Of a DNA stretch of 64,000 bases, positions 26,150-38,200 are shown in pieces; the stretch's first letter is position 1; each line of letters starts with the position of its first letter. The translations under genes and the position numbers were made by a program. The stretch is from NCBI GenBank assembly GCA_963082875.1, contig OY720098.1, positions 18,476,001-18,540,000 on the forward strand. The letters run 5' to 3'. This DNA is from Corella eumyota (Eukaryota > Chordata > Ascidiacea > Phlebobranchia > Corellidae). The notes below the pieces were generated by a model. That model made no database searches. It was not told where the DNA came from and saw nothing but the letters and a program-made list of their open reading frames with translations.

Positions 26150-28916
26150 TTATAAATAAAGGGGATGGACGTTTCTAGGGGTTAGTTTTTTTCGGCAAGT
26201 GGGGCACTTTTTACTGGATTGAATGCTTTTAGTAATACAGGGTTTACAAAACACGTGACCACACACGGTTGAGCAAATTTCATGACCGTTTCCTATGATC
26301 TACAACAAGTTAAAATCGTTTAAAATTTACCGTTTTTTATTAGGTTAAAATGGTAAAAACGTGAAAAAATATTTAAATACTTATAAATACAATTATTTTC
26401 TATAATAAAAGTAAAAAAGAATTGAAAAGAAACAAAAAAATTTTAATAAACTTTTTTTGCTAAATTTAATTAATTCGCAAAATTGTTTAAAATTATCCAA
26501 TTTTTAGTAGTTTTTGTTGATGATAACGTTAAAAAATAGATTTAAATACTTACAAATACAAATATTTTTAAGTATTAATAAAAAAAAACTGAAAAAAAAA
26601 TATTAATAAAATTTTCCCAATTTATTTAATTTGCGTTGTGTTAAATTATAATAACACGAGATTCAAAAATTAAAAACGCAAAAACATTTATTTTCTTACT
26701 TTGTTTAATGGTTCTAGGCAGACAGGACAGGTAAATTGGACAGTTCGGTGTTGGCGCTGAGATGTAGATGATAATTCATTTTTATTCTAAAAATTAAAAA
26801 AAATTAAAACCTACAAAAAATTGCACATTTTTAAAATTTTTTTTCTACTTACCTTAAGTCGTTTATTTTTTCGTGGGGTGGGCGATGTTAAGTCAACCGT
26901 GTCGATGATGTCATCACTAGTAGGGCAGGTAAGGTCAACTAAAAAAAAATATTTTAATAAATTTCATTTTTAAGGGTAATATACTAAAGTGCATGAAAAA
27001 CGTTGGTTAAGAGAACTGACTAACCGTCATCAATATCGGAATTAAAAATTATATCTAAAGCCTCTTGTGCTGAATAAAGCCGACGAGTTAATGTTAAAGT
27101 TGACATAACTGTTAAACACAATTAAACTATAGGCTTATGCACTAAAAAATACAAAAATAATAAGACTATTATATTGACTATACTAAATTAATTATTGCTT
27201 TATATTATAACACAATAAACTTTGTCTTAGCTGTATTTAAATGCTGTCTATACACCAGTTAGTGCTTTCGTTGAATGGCTAGGTAAAGGTATATCAAAAT
27301 TTAAAGTTTTACCGTTACATTCGCATGTCGAGACTTGTGCTTACAATAAAACTGAGCGATATACGAGCTAATAAACAGCTGATCAATTTGTGTAAACAAA
27401 CGATCAGCTGATCGGAAGAGAGTGTGACGTAACAAAAGAGAGGTGATATGATTGGTTAGCGCGCTAACGTATTTAACATGAGAGAATAATTTACATTACA
27501 ATCAATACATTGGGAAAAAAACGAAAAAATAAAAATAACGTGGGCATTTTAACACTTATGACAACCATTAAAATAAACTAAGTTAATAACAACCAATGGT
27601 TGCTAGTTTTATGGTAACATATAATATAACTAGTTTTAATTAGTTTGGAAATAACAATAACTAAATTAAATTTAAATAAAATGAAATAAATTTGAACCCT
27701 ATAAAATGTTTATTTTTTTATCAATGTTATTTAAAATAACACTAAAATGGACAAATATTTGAAAAAATTGTAGCAAATAAAAATCGATAATCAAATATAC
27801 ATATATAAAAAAATATTAAAATTTTCGGCCAATTTAAAAAAATAAATTTTCAACCAAGAGTTCCAAAATTTTAATTCTTTTCATAAAACTAGTAACAGCC
27901 TTTCCTATCGCCACTTAGTTAACTGTAAGAATATAGTCGCAACTCCAAACTAATATCTGTATGTAATAATTTACCTGGGCACTACTATTAGCAGTTTTAT
28001 ATTTTTGTAGGCATATAGATTGGACATACATATAGATATATTTTTATATATATACAAATATTCCATTATGCTCCGTTAAATAAATAACAAAGCACACTTA
28101 CCAATTTCATTTGTTTGTGTATTATTGTTATTTTGAGAGGCTTGGGAACTGACGATTATGACCTCATCAATTGATGGTTCACGCCTTCTCCTTCTTCGAA
28201 GTGGAGGCCTAAATTATATTTAAAATTTAAAAAAATAAATTTTAAATGAAGAGATATAAAAGTAAGAAATAAATAATATTACTAACACCAAATAGATAAA
28301 AAAACGACACAATTAAAAGTTTTTTTTTAAATTAGCTTCTTTAATATAAAAATTAAAATATGTATATATTGAATTGCTATAACACAAGTGACTAAATGGT
28401 CAACTTAATTGCAAAGTTTTTAAAAAAAAGAATATATATATATACAAAAAAATTGATTTAAAGAAAATATAATATGACTCCATTAAAGCTCTTTGTGTGT
28501 ATAGTATGTGTCACTAATACGACCTTATCAAATAATACAATAGATTATAGTCATCCATAAAATTAAAACTTCTATCTTGTTTAACATTATGTAATTTTAC
28601 TTTTAGATTAAGTAAGCAAAAAAATAACAACCAATGAATAAATAAAAACAAATTATATATATATATAATCAATTTAAAGCCATACTAATTTCGTATTTTA
28701 AAAGTAGGCTAAAAAATATTTTTTTGTCCAATTTTTAATTTTGCATCCCTTATACTTTAAAAATTTTAGGTTCAATTAACGATTTGATCTAGCACTATTT
28801 TTTTAATTTTGAAAATTAAAAAAAAACTTTATTTTAATTTAAAAACTATTAAACTATTACCTTGTTAATACTGGTAGTTCTTGGGTAACAATTTCTTCAC
28901 AATCTGAGTTACTCAT
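26150..28916 (-). CDS. RNF4: RNF4-type SUMO-targeted E3 ubiquitin ligase
   Basis: Predicted nuclear E3 ligase that binds poly-SUMO through SIMs and ubiquitinates the modified protein. The 188-aa product is almost the length of human RNF4 (190). SUMO-interaction motifs are visible as EVIIV (residues 33-37), VDLT (83-86) and VDLT (97-100), spaced in the N-terminal half after an arginine-rich patch RRRRR. The RING is C-terminal: Cys131, 134, 149, 153, His155, Cys158, 161, 172, 175, within CPVCLEPL, CGHVFCKPC and CPTCRKK. The end RNVHPLYL parallels KRYHPIYI. Exons: 28861-28916, 28102-28208, 27025-27108, 26853-26938, 26700-26786, 26150-26299; phases agree. Exon 3 starts with an in-frame ATG two codons in, so a shorter form lacking the first SIM could arise from an internal promoter. 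Confidence 0.92.
27109..28101. promoter_or_regulatory. RNF4-like intron 2 with E-box palindrome
   Basis: The longest intron of this gene. A 14-base perfect palindrome CGATCAGCTGATCG (27401-27414) has an E-box CAGCTG at its centre, and a second CAGCTGATC lies at 27375-27383. Nothing else is recognisable. Confidence 0.35.
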
Positions 28917-30244
28917 TTTTTTAATAAAGTCTAAAAATTTTAACAACTAAGTTTTACTAAAAATACAAACTTTATAATTACTGAAAAAGATTGTTTTAAC
29001 ATCAATATTTTTTGCTTTATTTCTTATTATATATTGCTTTTCGCTGTTATGCTATGATGTTATTTAGTAATTTATACTCTTGATTATACTTAAACTACCT
29101 AACAATTAGTGTAATTTACATAATAAAAAAAAACTGACTATAGACAAGCTTAAGAATGTACGAGTTAAGACAGTTTTTTTTGGTGTTTTTTTTTATAAAA
29201 TCCCCTTTTACATCATAACCGTATTTACATATTTAGTTTATGTAGTCACGTTTTGTCAAAATCTTCTTAAAGCGACAATGTTATATAATTTACTGAATTT
29301 ACGTTTTGTTTATTTTTTGACCTGCCAGCCTGTCGGCAATCTGGCAATGGATCGACAAAAAATGAAAATGGCCTTACAAAGGGGAAGACACAAACTGACA
29401 AGACAAAGGGTTACGCTCAGTCAGTCAGTACGCTATTACAAGCCGACAAATGTCAGCAAAAAAACACTAAAACTTAGTCCACTTTATGTAAGAAGGCAAT
29501 GAAATAATATCTACATAACACAATTATTCTAATCGTAGTGTTTACCTCTACTCAAGAAAACTAAAAGCGCAAAGGGAATTGAATGCAAATTAGAATTTAA
29601 CACACACACTAGAATATGGGAATTACGCTGAGTCATTTTAAGAGTGACGAAATATTTGGAAACAATATAGGATATCTATAAACATTCGTTTGGAAAAAAG
29701 TTTTAAAAAATCCACCAATTTAAATACTTAAAGACAATTTTATACAATTTCTTAGCTCATAAAAAAATTTAACAAAAAGTAGAGTTTACAACATTAATTT
29801 TTTTAACTATTTTTAAGAAATAAAACACCCATGACTATTTTTAATAAAAAATAATGAATTTCGTTTTACATATTTTAGAGAACAACTATCCAAAAATGGT
29901 TACAAATATGTGTATAAAGATCAATTGATTAACAAACTTTTGTTTATTAACCTTAATCCTTGAAAAAGCAAAAACCTGATGGCCCAAAAAACAATCAAAA
30001 AACAAACAACAGGTTAACCTAATTTTGTTTTAAAAAAAACGCAAAATAAATTTATTTTTCTATATAAGAAATAGTTCTAGTACATTATTTATTTTACTTA
30101 AAAAATTTGTTGCTGAAGTAAAGATCTAAACAGTTTTAAACTTACTTTGTACCTATAACGTCTTAAGTTATATAGTTACAAAATAAACGCGTTTAAAATA
30201 GGTTTAATATTAGTAGATTGGCAACTAAAATTTAATATTAAAAA
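28917..30244. other. Spacer upstream of RNF4-like gene and of the cysteine-rich gene
   Basis: 1.3 kb between two divergent genes. A 74-codon frame at 29278-29502 (+) encodes a basic peptide (MDRQKMKMALQRGRHK) that I do not recognise; base composition is less AT-rich across 29330-29480. It may be 5' UTR or chance. Confidence 0.3.
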
Positions 30245-31753
30245 ATGAAGTTAGGAATTTTTCTGGCTGTGCTGTTTTTAATCTGCCTTAGTGTAGAATC
30301 TCGAAGAAGGCCACCAAGCTTAACTGCAAATAGCCATATTATGAGAGGTATTACAAATTTAGTTTAACAAAATTTTTTTAAGAATTTATTATTAACCAAT
30401 TAGTTAAAATATTATAATTGTTTCTTAAAATCACTCTTTATAGCTCTACTATACAATAATCTTAAGTTGTATTAAATAAATCATTAACATAAATTATATT
30501 TGTTGTTTTCTAGTGACAAGATGCGTTATTGATACAATGAAGAAGGATGCAAATTGCCCAAGTACTTGCGATTCAGATTGTGATGTACCACTGACTCATG
30601 TGAACTGTACGAGCACGTGCGTTAGAGAAAGTAGGTTTTTACGTTTATTCCAAAAAGTTGAAATAAGTGTTTTAAACGTTCTCTGTAAATAATATAAAAC
30701 CGCATTAGTGTCTATATCAATCAAAATGTTATCTAGTTTATATGTTATTCTATTTCCAAATATTCGATTTTGACAATTTTTTTATATATTTTGTTATAAT
30801 CGATATGTATGGTCAACTCCACAATCTAAACATAAAGTAACATTAGTTGCCCAGAACCAGCCTTGAGTTGCCTTTGAAAGTTTTAAAATAGTATTATAAT
30901 TGCCTAATAATTAAGCCTCTGATTAAGCTTTGGCTCGGGAGAAGTTTTCTTGTTTATTTCGCCTTACTTTAGGGCGCTACAGCATAAAAGCAGTGGCGAT
31001 CGAACCCAGGACCTCATGAAGTGAAGCCAAGTGTAGGATATTAAGCCAAACCAATCATATTTGTTTTTTTAATTAGGTGATACAAAACCTGCGATAAAAA
31101 CGTGTGTAATGGCTTGCAAGGAAACAGGAAACGTCTGTAATACCGGGACTCGTGGAGAAAACTTTGCTTGTAGACATATAAACATGTGTTTATGTGCAAC
31201 GTGCGTATCAGGGTGCACTGTTGGTAAGTTCAAAGTTAATTGTAAACAAGTTTAATGTCTATTAAATAAATAATACCGACAGCGTGGTGTGGAGGTAAGA
31301 ACACTTGCTACACCACACATAAGGTCGTGGGGGCAATCCCAACTGCTCCCATGCTGTAGCGCCCTTGAGTAAGGTGTTATAAACGGACAATTATGTTCCC
31401 TTTAGTATCCCAAACTGCTAAAGGCAACTCGAGACTGGATCGAGGTAACTGTTGTTACTCTATGTTTAGGTCGCGCATTCGACCTTTCCACAACAAGGAT
31501 ATATACAAAAAAACATAATAATTTACAGGCATATGAAAAAAATTTTAGTTAGCCCAAGATGTTTACACCAAATCGTTAAAGCATCTGTATTTTCAAGTAC
31601 AGTACTAGTTATTGTTAAGTGGTTATTAAAGAAAATAAATCCTTCTTTAAAGTTTTGTATTCGTGGAGTTTTAATCAAAACATTTTTATTTTAGAAGGAG
31701 TATGTACTAGAACGTTTGCAGGAATGCATCCTTGCGACTCAGCTAAAAGATAA
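30245..31753 (+). CDS. Small secreted cysteine-rich protein, orphan
   Basis: I do not recognise this gene. The 141-aa product begins with a clear signal peptide (MKLGIFLAVLFLICLSVES, then a dibasic RRR). The mature part has 16 cysteines, arranged in short clusters: CPSTCDSDC, CTSTC, CVMAC, CLCATC, SGC and two more in the last exon. There is no transmembrane segment or GPI-type hydrophobic tail. Exons 30245-30347, 30514-30630, 31077-31223 and 31695-31753 join in phase 1 throughout, so the two internal exons are symmetrical (1-1) and could be shuffled or duplicated. A poly(A) signal lies at 31919-31924. The pattern suits an extracellular disulfide-rich domain such as a defence, toxin-like or matrix peptide, but that is a guess. 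Confidence 0.75.
30797..31045 (-). repeat. tRNA-derived SINE, reverse orientation, diverged
   Basis: Reversed hallmarks: ACATAAAGTAACATTAG, CTTGAGTTGCC, TTTGGCTCGGGAG, GGGCGCTACAGCAT and GATCGAACCC. Head truncated. Intronic in the cysteine-rich gene. Confidence 0.8.
31278..31518 (+). repeat. tRNA-derived SINE, internally deleted
   Basis: Head CCGACAGCGTGGTGTGG, then GCGCCCTTGAGTAAGG; about 60 bases around the AGCCAGCACTTAATCAGC part are missing. AACTCGAGACTGG and a tail atatacaaaaaa follow. Intronic in the cysteine-rich gene. Confidence 0.85.
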
Positions 31754-31918
31754 AATTATTAACTAATTTTTGTCAACTTTTTTTGATAACATCAAATTCT
31801 AAAAACTCACAACTAGAAAAACTTACATATAAAAATATATGTGTATATGTTTAAGATGCCATTTTGATGATAAAGTTTATAAGATCACACTACTAAAACT
31901 GTTTGCAATTTTAATGAA

Positions 31919-31924
31919 AATAAA
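31919..31924 (+). terminator. Poly(A) signal of the cysteine-rich gene
   Basis: AATAAA about 165 bases after the TAA stop, ahead of a reversed SINE copy. Confidence 0.5.
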
Positions 31925-31997
31925 CGTGACATTTTGATAAAACAATTGTTATTTTTCTAACTATAATTATGTTAACCAAACTAAATATTCTAAAACT

Positions 31998-32284
31998 TGT
32001 TTTTGTATATATCTTTATCCTCGATGTGGGAAAGTGGAATGCGCGACTTAAACATAGAGTAACATCAGTTACTTCGACCCAGTCTCGAGGTGCCTGTGGC
32101 AGTTTGGGATATTTTAGATTATAATTGTCCGATAATTATGCTGCTGATTAAGTGCTGGCTCAGCAGGAGTTCATACCGTTTATAGCGTTACTCAAGGGCG
32201 CTACAGCATGAGAGCAGTGGGGATTGAAACCACGACCTCATGCGTGGTGTAGCAAGTGTTCTTACCTCTACACCACGCTGCCGG
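31998..32284 (-). repeat. tRNA-derived SINE, reverse orientation, full length
   Basis: Complete reversed copy from TTTTTGTATATATC and CTCGATGTGGGAAAG to CTACACCACGCTGCCGG. It lies between the cysteine-rich gene and RAB3GAP1, within the 31754-32661 spacer, in which nothing else is seen. Confidence 0.92.
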
Positions 32285-32661
32285 ACAAACTTAATCAATT
32301 TATTAAAATCACTTCATTTTATAAGCAATAGTTTACACTAGTATAACAGATTGCACAAAAAATAAAACATGAAACTTCGATATTTCACCAAACAAATTAT
32401 TAAACCAATCATTCAATACCAAATACAAGCAAGACAAATTACCTATTTAATAAATTAAAGGCAAAATAGTATAAGTCTAACACCAATAGCATTAGTTTGT
32501 TATAAACAGTACAGCATTAAAACTTAAAAACTTTAGATGTACAAAAACGATGAAATAAATCAATACTGTTAAAGCGCCCATCACAATTAAAACTAAAATA
32601 AATTAACTACGCATCGTTTTAAACACCATTTCTTATTTAAAAAAAAACTTTTAAATCTAAT

Positions 32662-35600
32662 TTAAAAAAAGATTGTATCACTGGAAACAGCAGAAGCGAT
32701 ACGAAATTCGTTGCGCATCAATACAGCGTACATGCGATGCGGTAACTTTCTAGATGTAAAGGAAGGGTGGGAGGCGGTGGTACGTATTATAAACTCTCTA
32801 CCAGTCGGTTTGGGCAAGGGGTTGACTGACGTCTCGACAAATTCCGACATTTGATCTGAAGTGTTTTGATGAAGCAGCTTTTGCTCGGTTTCAAAATACT
32901 CTTTCACGATTCGACCTTCTTTGCCGTTCGGACCCCCAGTTAGTTTAACTTCAGGATGCTCAAGTAACTTTCGTACGAATTTCTGAACTTCGTCTTGGCT
33001 TCCTAAGCTGGAGAATTTATGCTGCAAGGACCTAGCGCGTTCTATAAGACACTCTGCAAATGTAATTTGTCTAACCAGATCTTGAAACTGTGCTTTTTGC
33101 TCCTTTGTCCAAGCGTTAAATTGGTTTGCAATTGAACCTGACATTCGCCAGCTGTGAAAAATTTGCCCAGCTTTTGATTCGATTTGATTACATAGAAGAG
33201 ACAAACTGGGTAAACAGTCAGATATAAATTCAGAAGAAGACTTAAGGTTTAAAATTGCTTCATGAATACATACAGGCAACAAAAGTTGAGTCACTTCAGA
33301 TGGTTTAAGATTGGTTAAAAAATGCAGCACCTTTTCTGCTTCTTTTGTGTCGTTGAACAAACGTTTTTGTCTATGAGCGGGAATGGGTTTCGCGGCTTTC
33401 CAAGTCGTTACCCAAAGATTGTCGGGTATTTCCATGCGTTGAGATAAGACCCCGTTTTCAAAATCACGAGGCGAATACCATCTTACGAAATCTTCTAGTA
33501 CGCATCCAGGATTTGCTGCCCTAAATGACTCCATATCTGAACTTAACGACGCACTTTGCATTCTGGCTCTTAGGTTTGATCCTTCTTTTGTATCTCCAAG
33601 TTTTGCAAAAATAGATGCTTGTTCTTCTAATTGATCTTCCGTTAATGGAGCATGGTCCTGGGTTATTGGTATATAAAGCGGTGTGTCAATTTTAAGTAGG
33701 TTCATATTCCCAAATGGCTTTAATCGTCCTTCAGCTGGGTAAGTTTCGATTTCAACTTCTTCAGATTTAGAAATAGTAGAGTTAATTTCATCATTTTCTG
33801 TTTCTATTATCATTTCAGTGTCTTCACTTTTTGTTACGTCTTTTATTTCTTCATCATTTTGATCTTGAATAGTTAGGATTTCATTATTTTCTGCTGGAAG
33901 ATCTGTGTCCTCTTCTTCAGGAGAACACTGATCCTCATCTTCAGATTCATTTTCTATTTCTACGGTGCTGTCCATCGATTTAATCTCATCGATAATTTTC
34001 TCGGTAAAAATCTCAGTCTCCATTTGCATCTGTTCGATCGATTTCTCTTCTTTCAAATTATCCTCCACCTCAATTTGTTCATCTTCACTCCCATCAATGC
34101 TGCTTTCACACTCAAAAAATTCATCTTCCGAGTCCTCTTCTGAAAAGGTCAAAGATAACTTTGATGAAACTTTTTCTTTTTCAGTTGTTGTATACAATGG
34201 TTCTGTAACACTTACAGCTATTGAATTTATATTTTGATCTTCAGTTTTAGTGTCTTCGGAAGATTCCGTTTGATTAGAAGTTTCTATTATTTCATTATCA
34301 ATTTTGCTACAATTTTCTTTCGGATCTTCATCTTTAATTATTGCATCTACAATAGCTTCAGTTTTATCCAGTTTTTCGCAATCTTCTACACAAGTGTTTA
34401 CAGATTCAGATTCAATATTTTGTTCATCTGAATTTAATTGCTTATTCTCCAATATATTTGCTGAAGTATCAGTTTCAATAACATCTGTTTCAGATGGAAT
34501 TAAATAGACAGAACCATTTTTAAAAACAACCTTTTCAATTTTTTTTGTTGGTGATGATACAGTATTTTGATTTTCTGATGTAGGTATTGTTTTATCTATA
34601 GAGCGGTCTAACATGCTTTCTCGATTAATTTTACAGTTTATACAGTAGTTCAACATATGCAGTTTTTGATGTAATAAACAGGTCCTTAAATCTGGAGTAG
34701 ATTTACCAATTCCCGGTAAGATTTCAGACGTGTCGAGTAACCTTCGCAGTTCGGTGACAAATGCATGCCACATTTGTGCCAAGGCGCGAATGCCGCCATG
34801 GCATAAGTTGACCACCATGGCACATATGGCAAGACGGTGAGTTATACTTGATATTGGCGCGGCTTTTAACTTGTGATGAAATAAAAACGTGTTCGGTTTT
34901 TCTTCATGTTCTACAGTACCGCAGAATAAAAATTTCATAACATCTTGCAAGACATCTTCTGAGATAGTTTGACTAGATGCAGATGATATTGCAATACGAC
35001 CCAATTGGTAAGCTCCCTTCTTTAAAAAACCCTGGGGGTCAGAAACAACTTTTGATATACCCGAAGCCAGTTTAGCTGAAACCAATGGAATTGCACTTTT
35101 ATGTGGGTCTGTTATACGTTCCAAAGCTTGACTCATGTCGTTTTCGGGCTGCAAACTTTGTCTGCGTTGTACCACAAGTTGTGCTATAGTCTCAGTCCTA
35201 TCAGATATGTTAATCAGTTCTTGAAGATAGCAGTTAAGCAATGATTGCACATCGTCGGTGTAGCATAACCGTATCGACCAATCAGGTGCTTTTAAAGGAT
35301 CAAAATCCGAGTGTATGTCGTCATCTGTTATCATGTCTCCGGTAATTGATGACCATTGAGCTGCAAGATGAAGCTGCGCAACTGGATCTTCTAAGCAACC
35401 AGACAGGGTTTTAAACTGAGAAGCTACTGTATCTGAATCAATTGGCGCGATGGGCCAAACCCCTTTCGATCCCCACTCATTTAAAATGTAAGTGAATCGT
35501 GCCGACACCTCACAGTTTTCAGAGGGCAAACTGGCTTGGTGTAAATGACTTTTAAAGACATAGAGTAAACCGGATAAATGCTGGTATTGTATTGGACATT

Positions 35601-37442
35601 TTTTAAGGTGAACAATCTGGAAAGAGGTTTGCATACCACTGCTGATTCCACAACCTGTAAATAATAGTTGTATATTTTTTTAAACATTTATTTACCCCTA
35701 ATGTGGAAAAGTCGACTTCACAACCTAAACATAGAGTAACATTTGTTACCCCGACCCAGTCTCAAGTTGCCTTCGGCAGTTTGGAATATCACAGATTATT
35801 TTTTGTCAATAATTAAGCTGAGCAAAAGTTCATACCATTTCTAGCACAATACTCAGGGTGCTACGGCATAAGGACAGTGGGGATCAAACCCAAGATCTAA
35901 TATAGTAAAGCCAAGTGTTCTGACCATTACACCACTCTGTTGTGTTTTGATCACTACACCATAATATATTAAAAAATAATAAATTTAGATGCGAAAAATT
36001 GCTGATTGGCTGTACAAACTAAATCATATACGCAAAAAATCTGACTGCTCTATAGTCCATACCTAGTAATTCCTAAAAACATAATTAAATTGCCAATTTA
36101 CCTGCATACATTCGTCTCCAATTCTCCTGAATTTGAATAAAAAAAGGAACATCACATGTTGTGTTGTTTAACGCAATACTGCCTGAACTTTGCAAAAGTT
36201 TACATTTTGATACACTCTGAATTCCATTCGAACTTAGTGGAGATAAGACCATGAAACATCGCAAGCCATACCACCTTTTAAACAATTTTGTAAAATGCCT
36301 AATTCGCTATTTGTAAAATGCCTAATTCGCAAAAACACTTTAGATATTATTAAATAAGTTTCTTTAAATATTAATTTTATCATTATGAATATTATTATAA
36401 TTAATTTGTAAGAGGTTTTATTAAATTTATATATTACTAATATGAATTTTATTAATCTAATTATTTAAAATGGATTATATAAACATAATAATGATTTGAC
36501 CTATATTTAATAAAAGAAAATAACTTTTAGAATATTTATGTTAAAAAACAACCTTGCAATGCAGTGAGCACGTGCTGGAAAATCATTTTTCAAATTCATA
36601 AAATCTTCGGCGAATTGGGGAAGATGAAAATCCTCCTCATCTGGATCGGATGCCTCCACAAACTTTTCCTGTTCTTCTTTTTGTTTTAATCGATGAAGAG
36701 TTAACACGAAAGGCACACTTGAAAAACTAAAAATAAAGAAATTTTAATTCTATGATAATATTACAATTTTTAGTGTACACATAAAGTTGCTTTTTTATTT
36801 TATTTAAGATTTTTGCCCATTAGCAAAATTAAAAAGTAAAACTAAGATTTTTATATGTATATTTTATTTGCTTAGTGGACAACATATAAATGTATATATG
36901 TCTAATTGATAACTTGCAAAATAAAATAAAATGTTGTTTGTGGTGCGCGCTATAATATTAGTTGAGAGTTGAGACTACATTAAAACAATTAAATATTCTG
37001 ACTGTAGGTCGCCTATAGATAGTATATATATACAATAAATAAATCATTTAGATTGTTGCAATGTAAAAGATGACAAAATCAATTTTGTTATTTAAAACAC
37101 ACCACGAATATTAAAAGTTTATTTAAAAATATATATATATAGTAAAATATAATTACCAAATTAAATAAATTCTCCTAAAAATTATTTAAATAAATTCTAA
37201 TAAAATGTCAAAATTAAAAACCTTAAATTTGCAGACTTTGTTTCCCATTCTCCAGTTGTTAACTCATTTACATCAAGAGCTCTGTATCTTACATATCTAC
37301 TAAGTTGCCAATCTGTTATCGTTTCTTCAACTTGCGTAACAAACTTTTCCCAATCTGTTGCATTCGTAAAGTCGGTAATTTCAAATACTTCTTCGTCTTC
37401 TATCTCATTATCCCCAGAACCAGGACCCGGCGAATTGGACAT
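32662..37442 (-). CDS. RAB3GAP1: Rab3 GTPase-activating protein catalytic subunit
   Basis: Catalytic half of the Rab3GAP dimer (with RAB3GAP2), acting on Rab3 and as an exchange factor for Rab18. Similarity to the human protein runs end to end: VFEITDFTNATDWEKFV at the start; DFPARAHCIAR; SIALNNTTCDVPFFIQI; QYQHLSGLL; EDSEDEFFEC; ARMQSASLSSDMESF; EDFVRWYSPRDF; AKPIPAHRQKRLF; and SSDTIFF at the end. The protein is 1,186 aa against about 981 in human; the excess is an acidic, low-complexity insert around residues 540-840. Exons 37222-37442, 36553-36726, 36102-36274 and 32662-35654 join in phase. The last exon is 2,993 bp. The ATG at 37442 fits the family start. Confidence 0.96.
35686..35943 (-). 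repeat. tRNA-derived SINE, reverse orientation, diverged
   Basis: Reversed copy: TAATGTGGAAAAGTCG, CCCAGTCTCAAGTTGCC, TGCTACGGCATAAGG, GGATCAAACCC, ACCATTACACCAC. Intronic in RAB3GAP1. Confidence 0.83.
36287..36330. repeat. 21-bp direct repeat beside a RAB3GAP1 exon
   Basis: The word TTTGTAAAATGCCTAATTCGC occurs at 36287-36307 and 36310-36330, thirteen bases from the exon 3 acceptor. Confidence 0.7.
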
Positions 37443-38200
37443 TTTACAATCAAATTAACTTATTTCTGTTTGCAACAAATAAAAAGATATTTTAGAACAG
37501 GACAGGCAGCAGGGTGTAGTGGTAAGAACACTTGCTACACCACACATGAGGTCGTGGGTTCGATCTCCACTGAGCTCATGCTGTAGCGCCCTTGAGTAAG
37601 GTGCTATAAACAGAACCCCTGCTGACCCAGCACTTAATCAACAGCATAATTATTGGGCAATTATAATCTCTATAATATTCCAAACTGCTACAGGAAACTC
37701 GAGACTGGGTCAGAGTAGCTGATGTAAAAATTTTTATATTCTTTAACCTACAGTGCATCGCGTCTTGGTTATTGTGACGTAACAAGTTATGAACGAAACA
37801 ATAATAAAGTTTAACAAAATGTGACGTTGGCCACGTCACGAAATTACTAGAGTCATAACAACAAATAATTGAGTTTTGTCGCTCAAAATAAACCAGAATT
37901 TGTATTTATAAAAGATTTATGTAATTTTGCATGTATTTAATAAATTGCTTTTAATTATTTTCGAAACGTGTGAAATTTTTTGTGGCGTTGTTGTTGCCAT
38001 TGGTTTGAAATTGCAGCGGGCATATTGTAGGCATATTATAAATCTGCCTATTATTAACTAAGTTTAAAACTTTTAGAAAAACAAGCTTAGTTAGTTATTA
38101 AACTTTCTGTAAATGTTATAAATTGTAAAGTGTTGTAGTAGTCGATGTTATATGATTCCTTGTCACTTTTAAAGTTAAAATTTTGTAAAACTTTACGAAA
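37443..38200. promoter_or_regulatory. Divergent promoter region, RAB3GAP1 / MZT2
   Basis: 758 bp between opposed start codons. It contains a SINE copy (37504-37722). No TATA box stands out near either start. Confidence 0.4.
37504..37722 (+). repeat. tRNA-derived SINE, 3'-truncated
   Basis: Head GGCAGCAGGGTGTAGTGG, B-box GGTTCGATCTCC, GAGTAAGGTGCTAT, AACTCGAGACTGGG, ending at GTAGCTGATGT without the usual tail. Confidence 0.88.

Noticed and set aside
29278-29502. 74-codon basic frame upstream of the cysteine-rich gene
   Set aside because: No family resemblance, no poly(A) signal nearby and no splice partner; kept only as a note on the spacer.
33965-34507. Plus-strand frames opposite RAB3GAP1
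   Set aside because: They lie over the acidic insert and are Ser/Phe-rich mirror readings with no start context or splice support.
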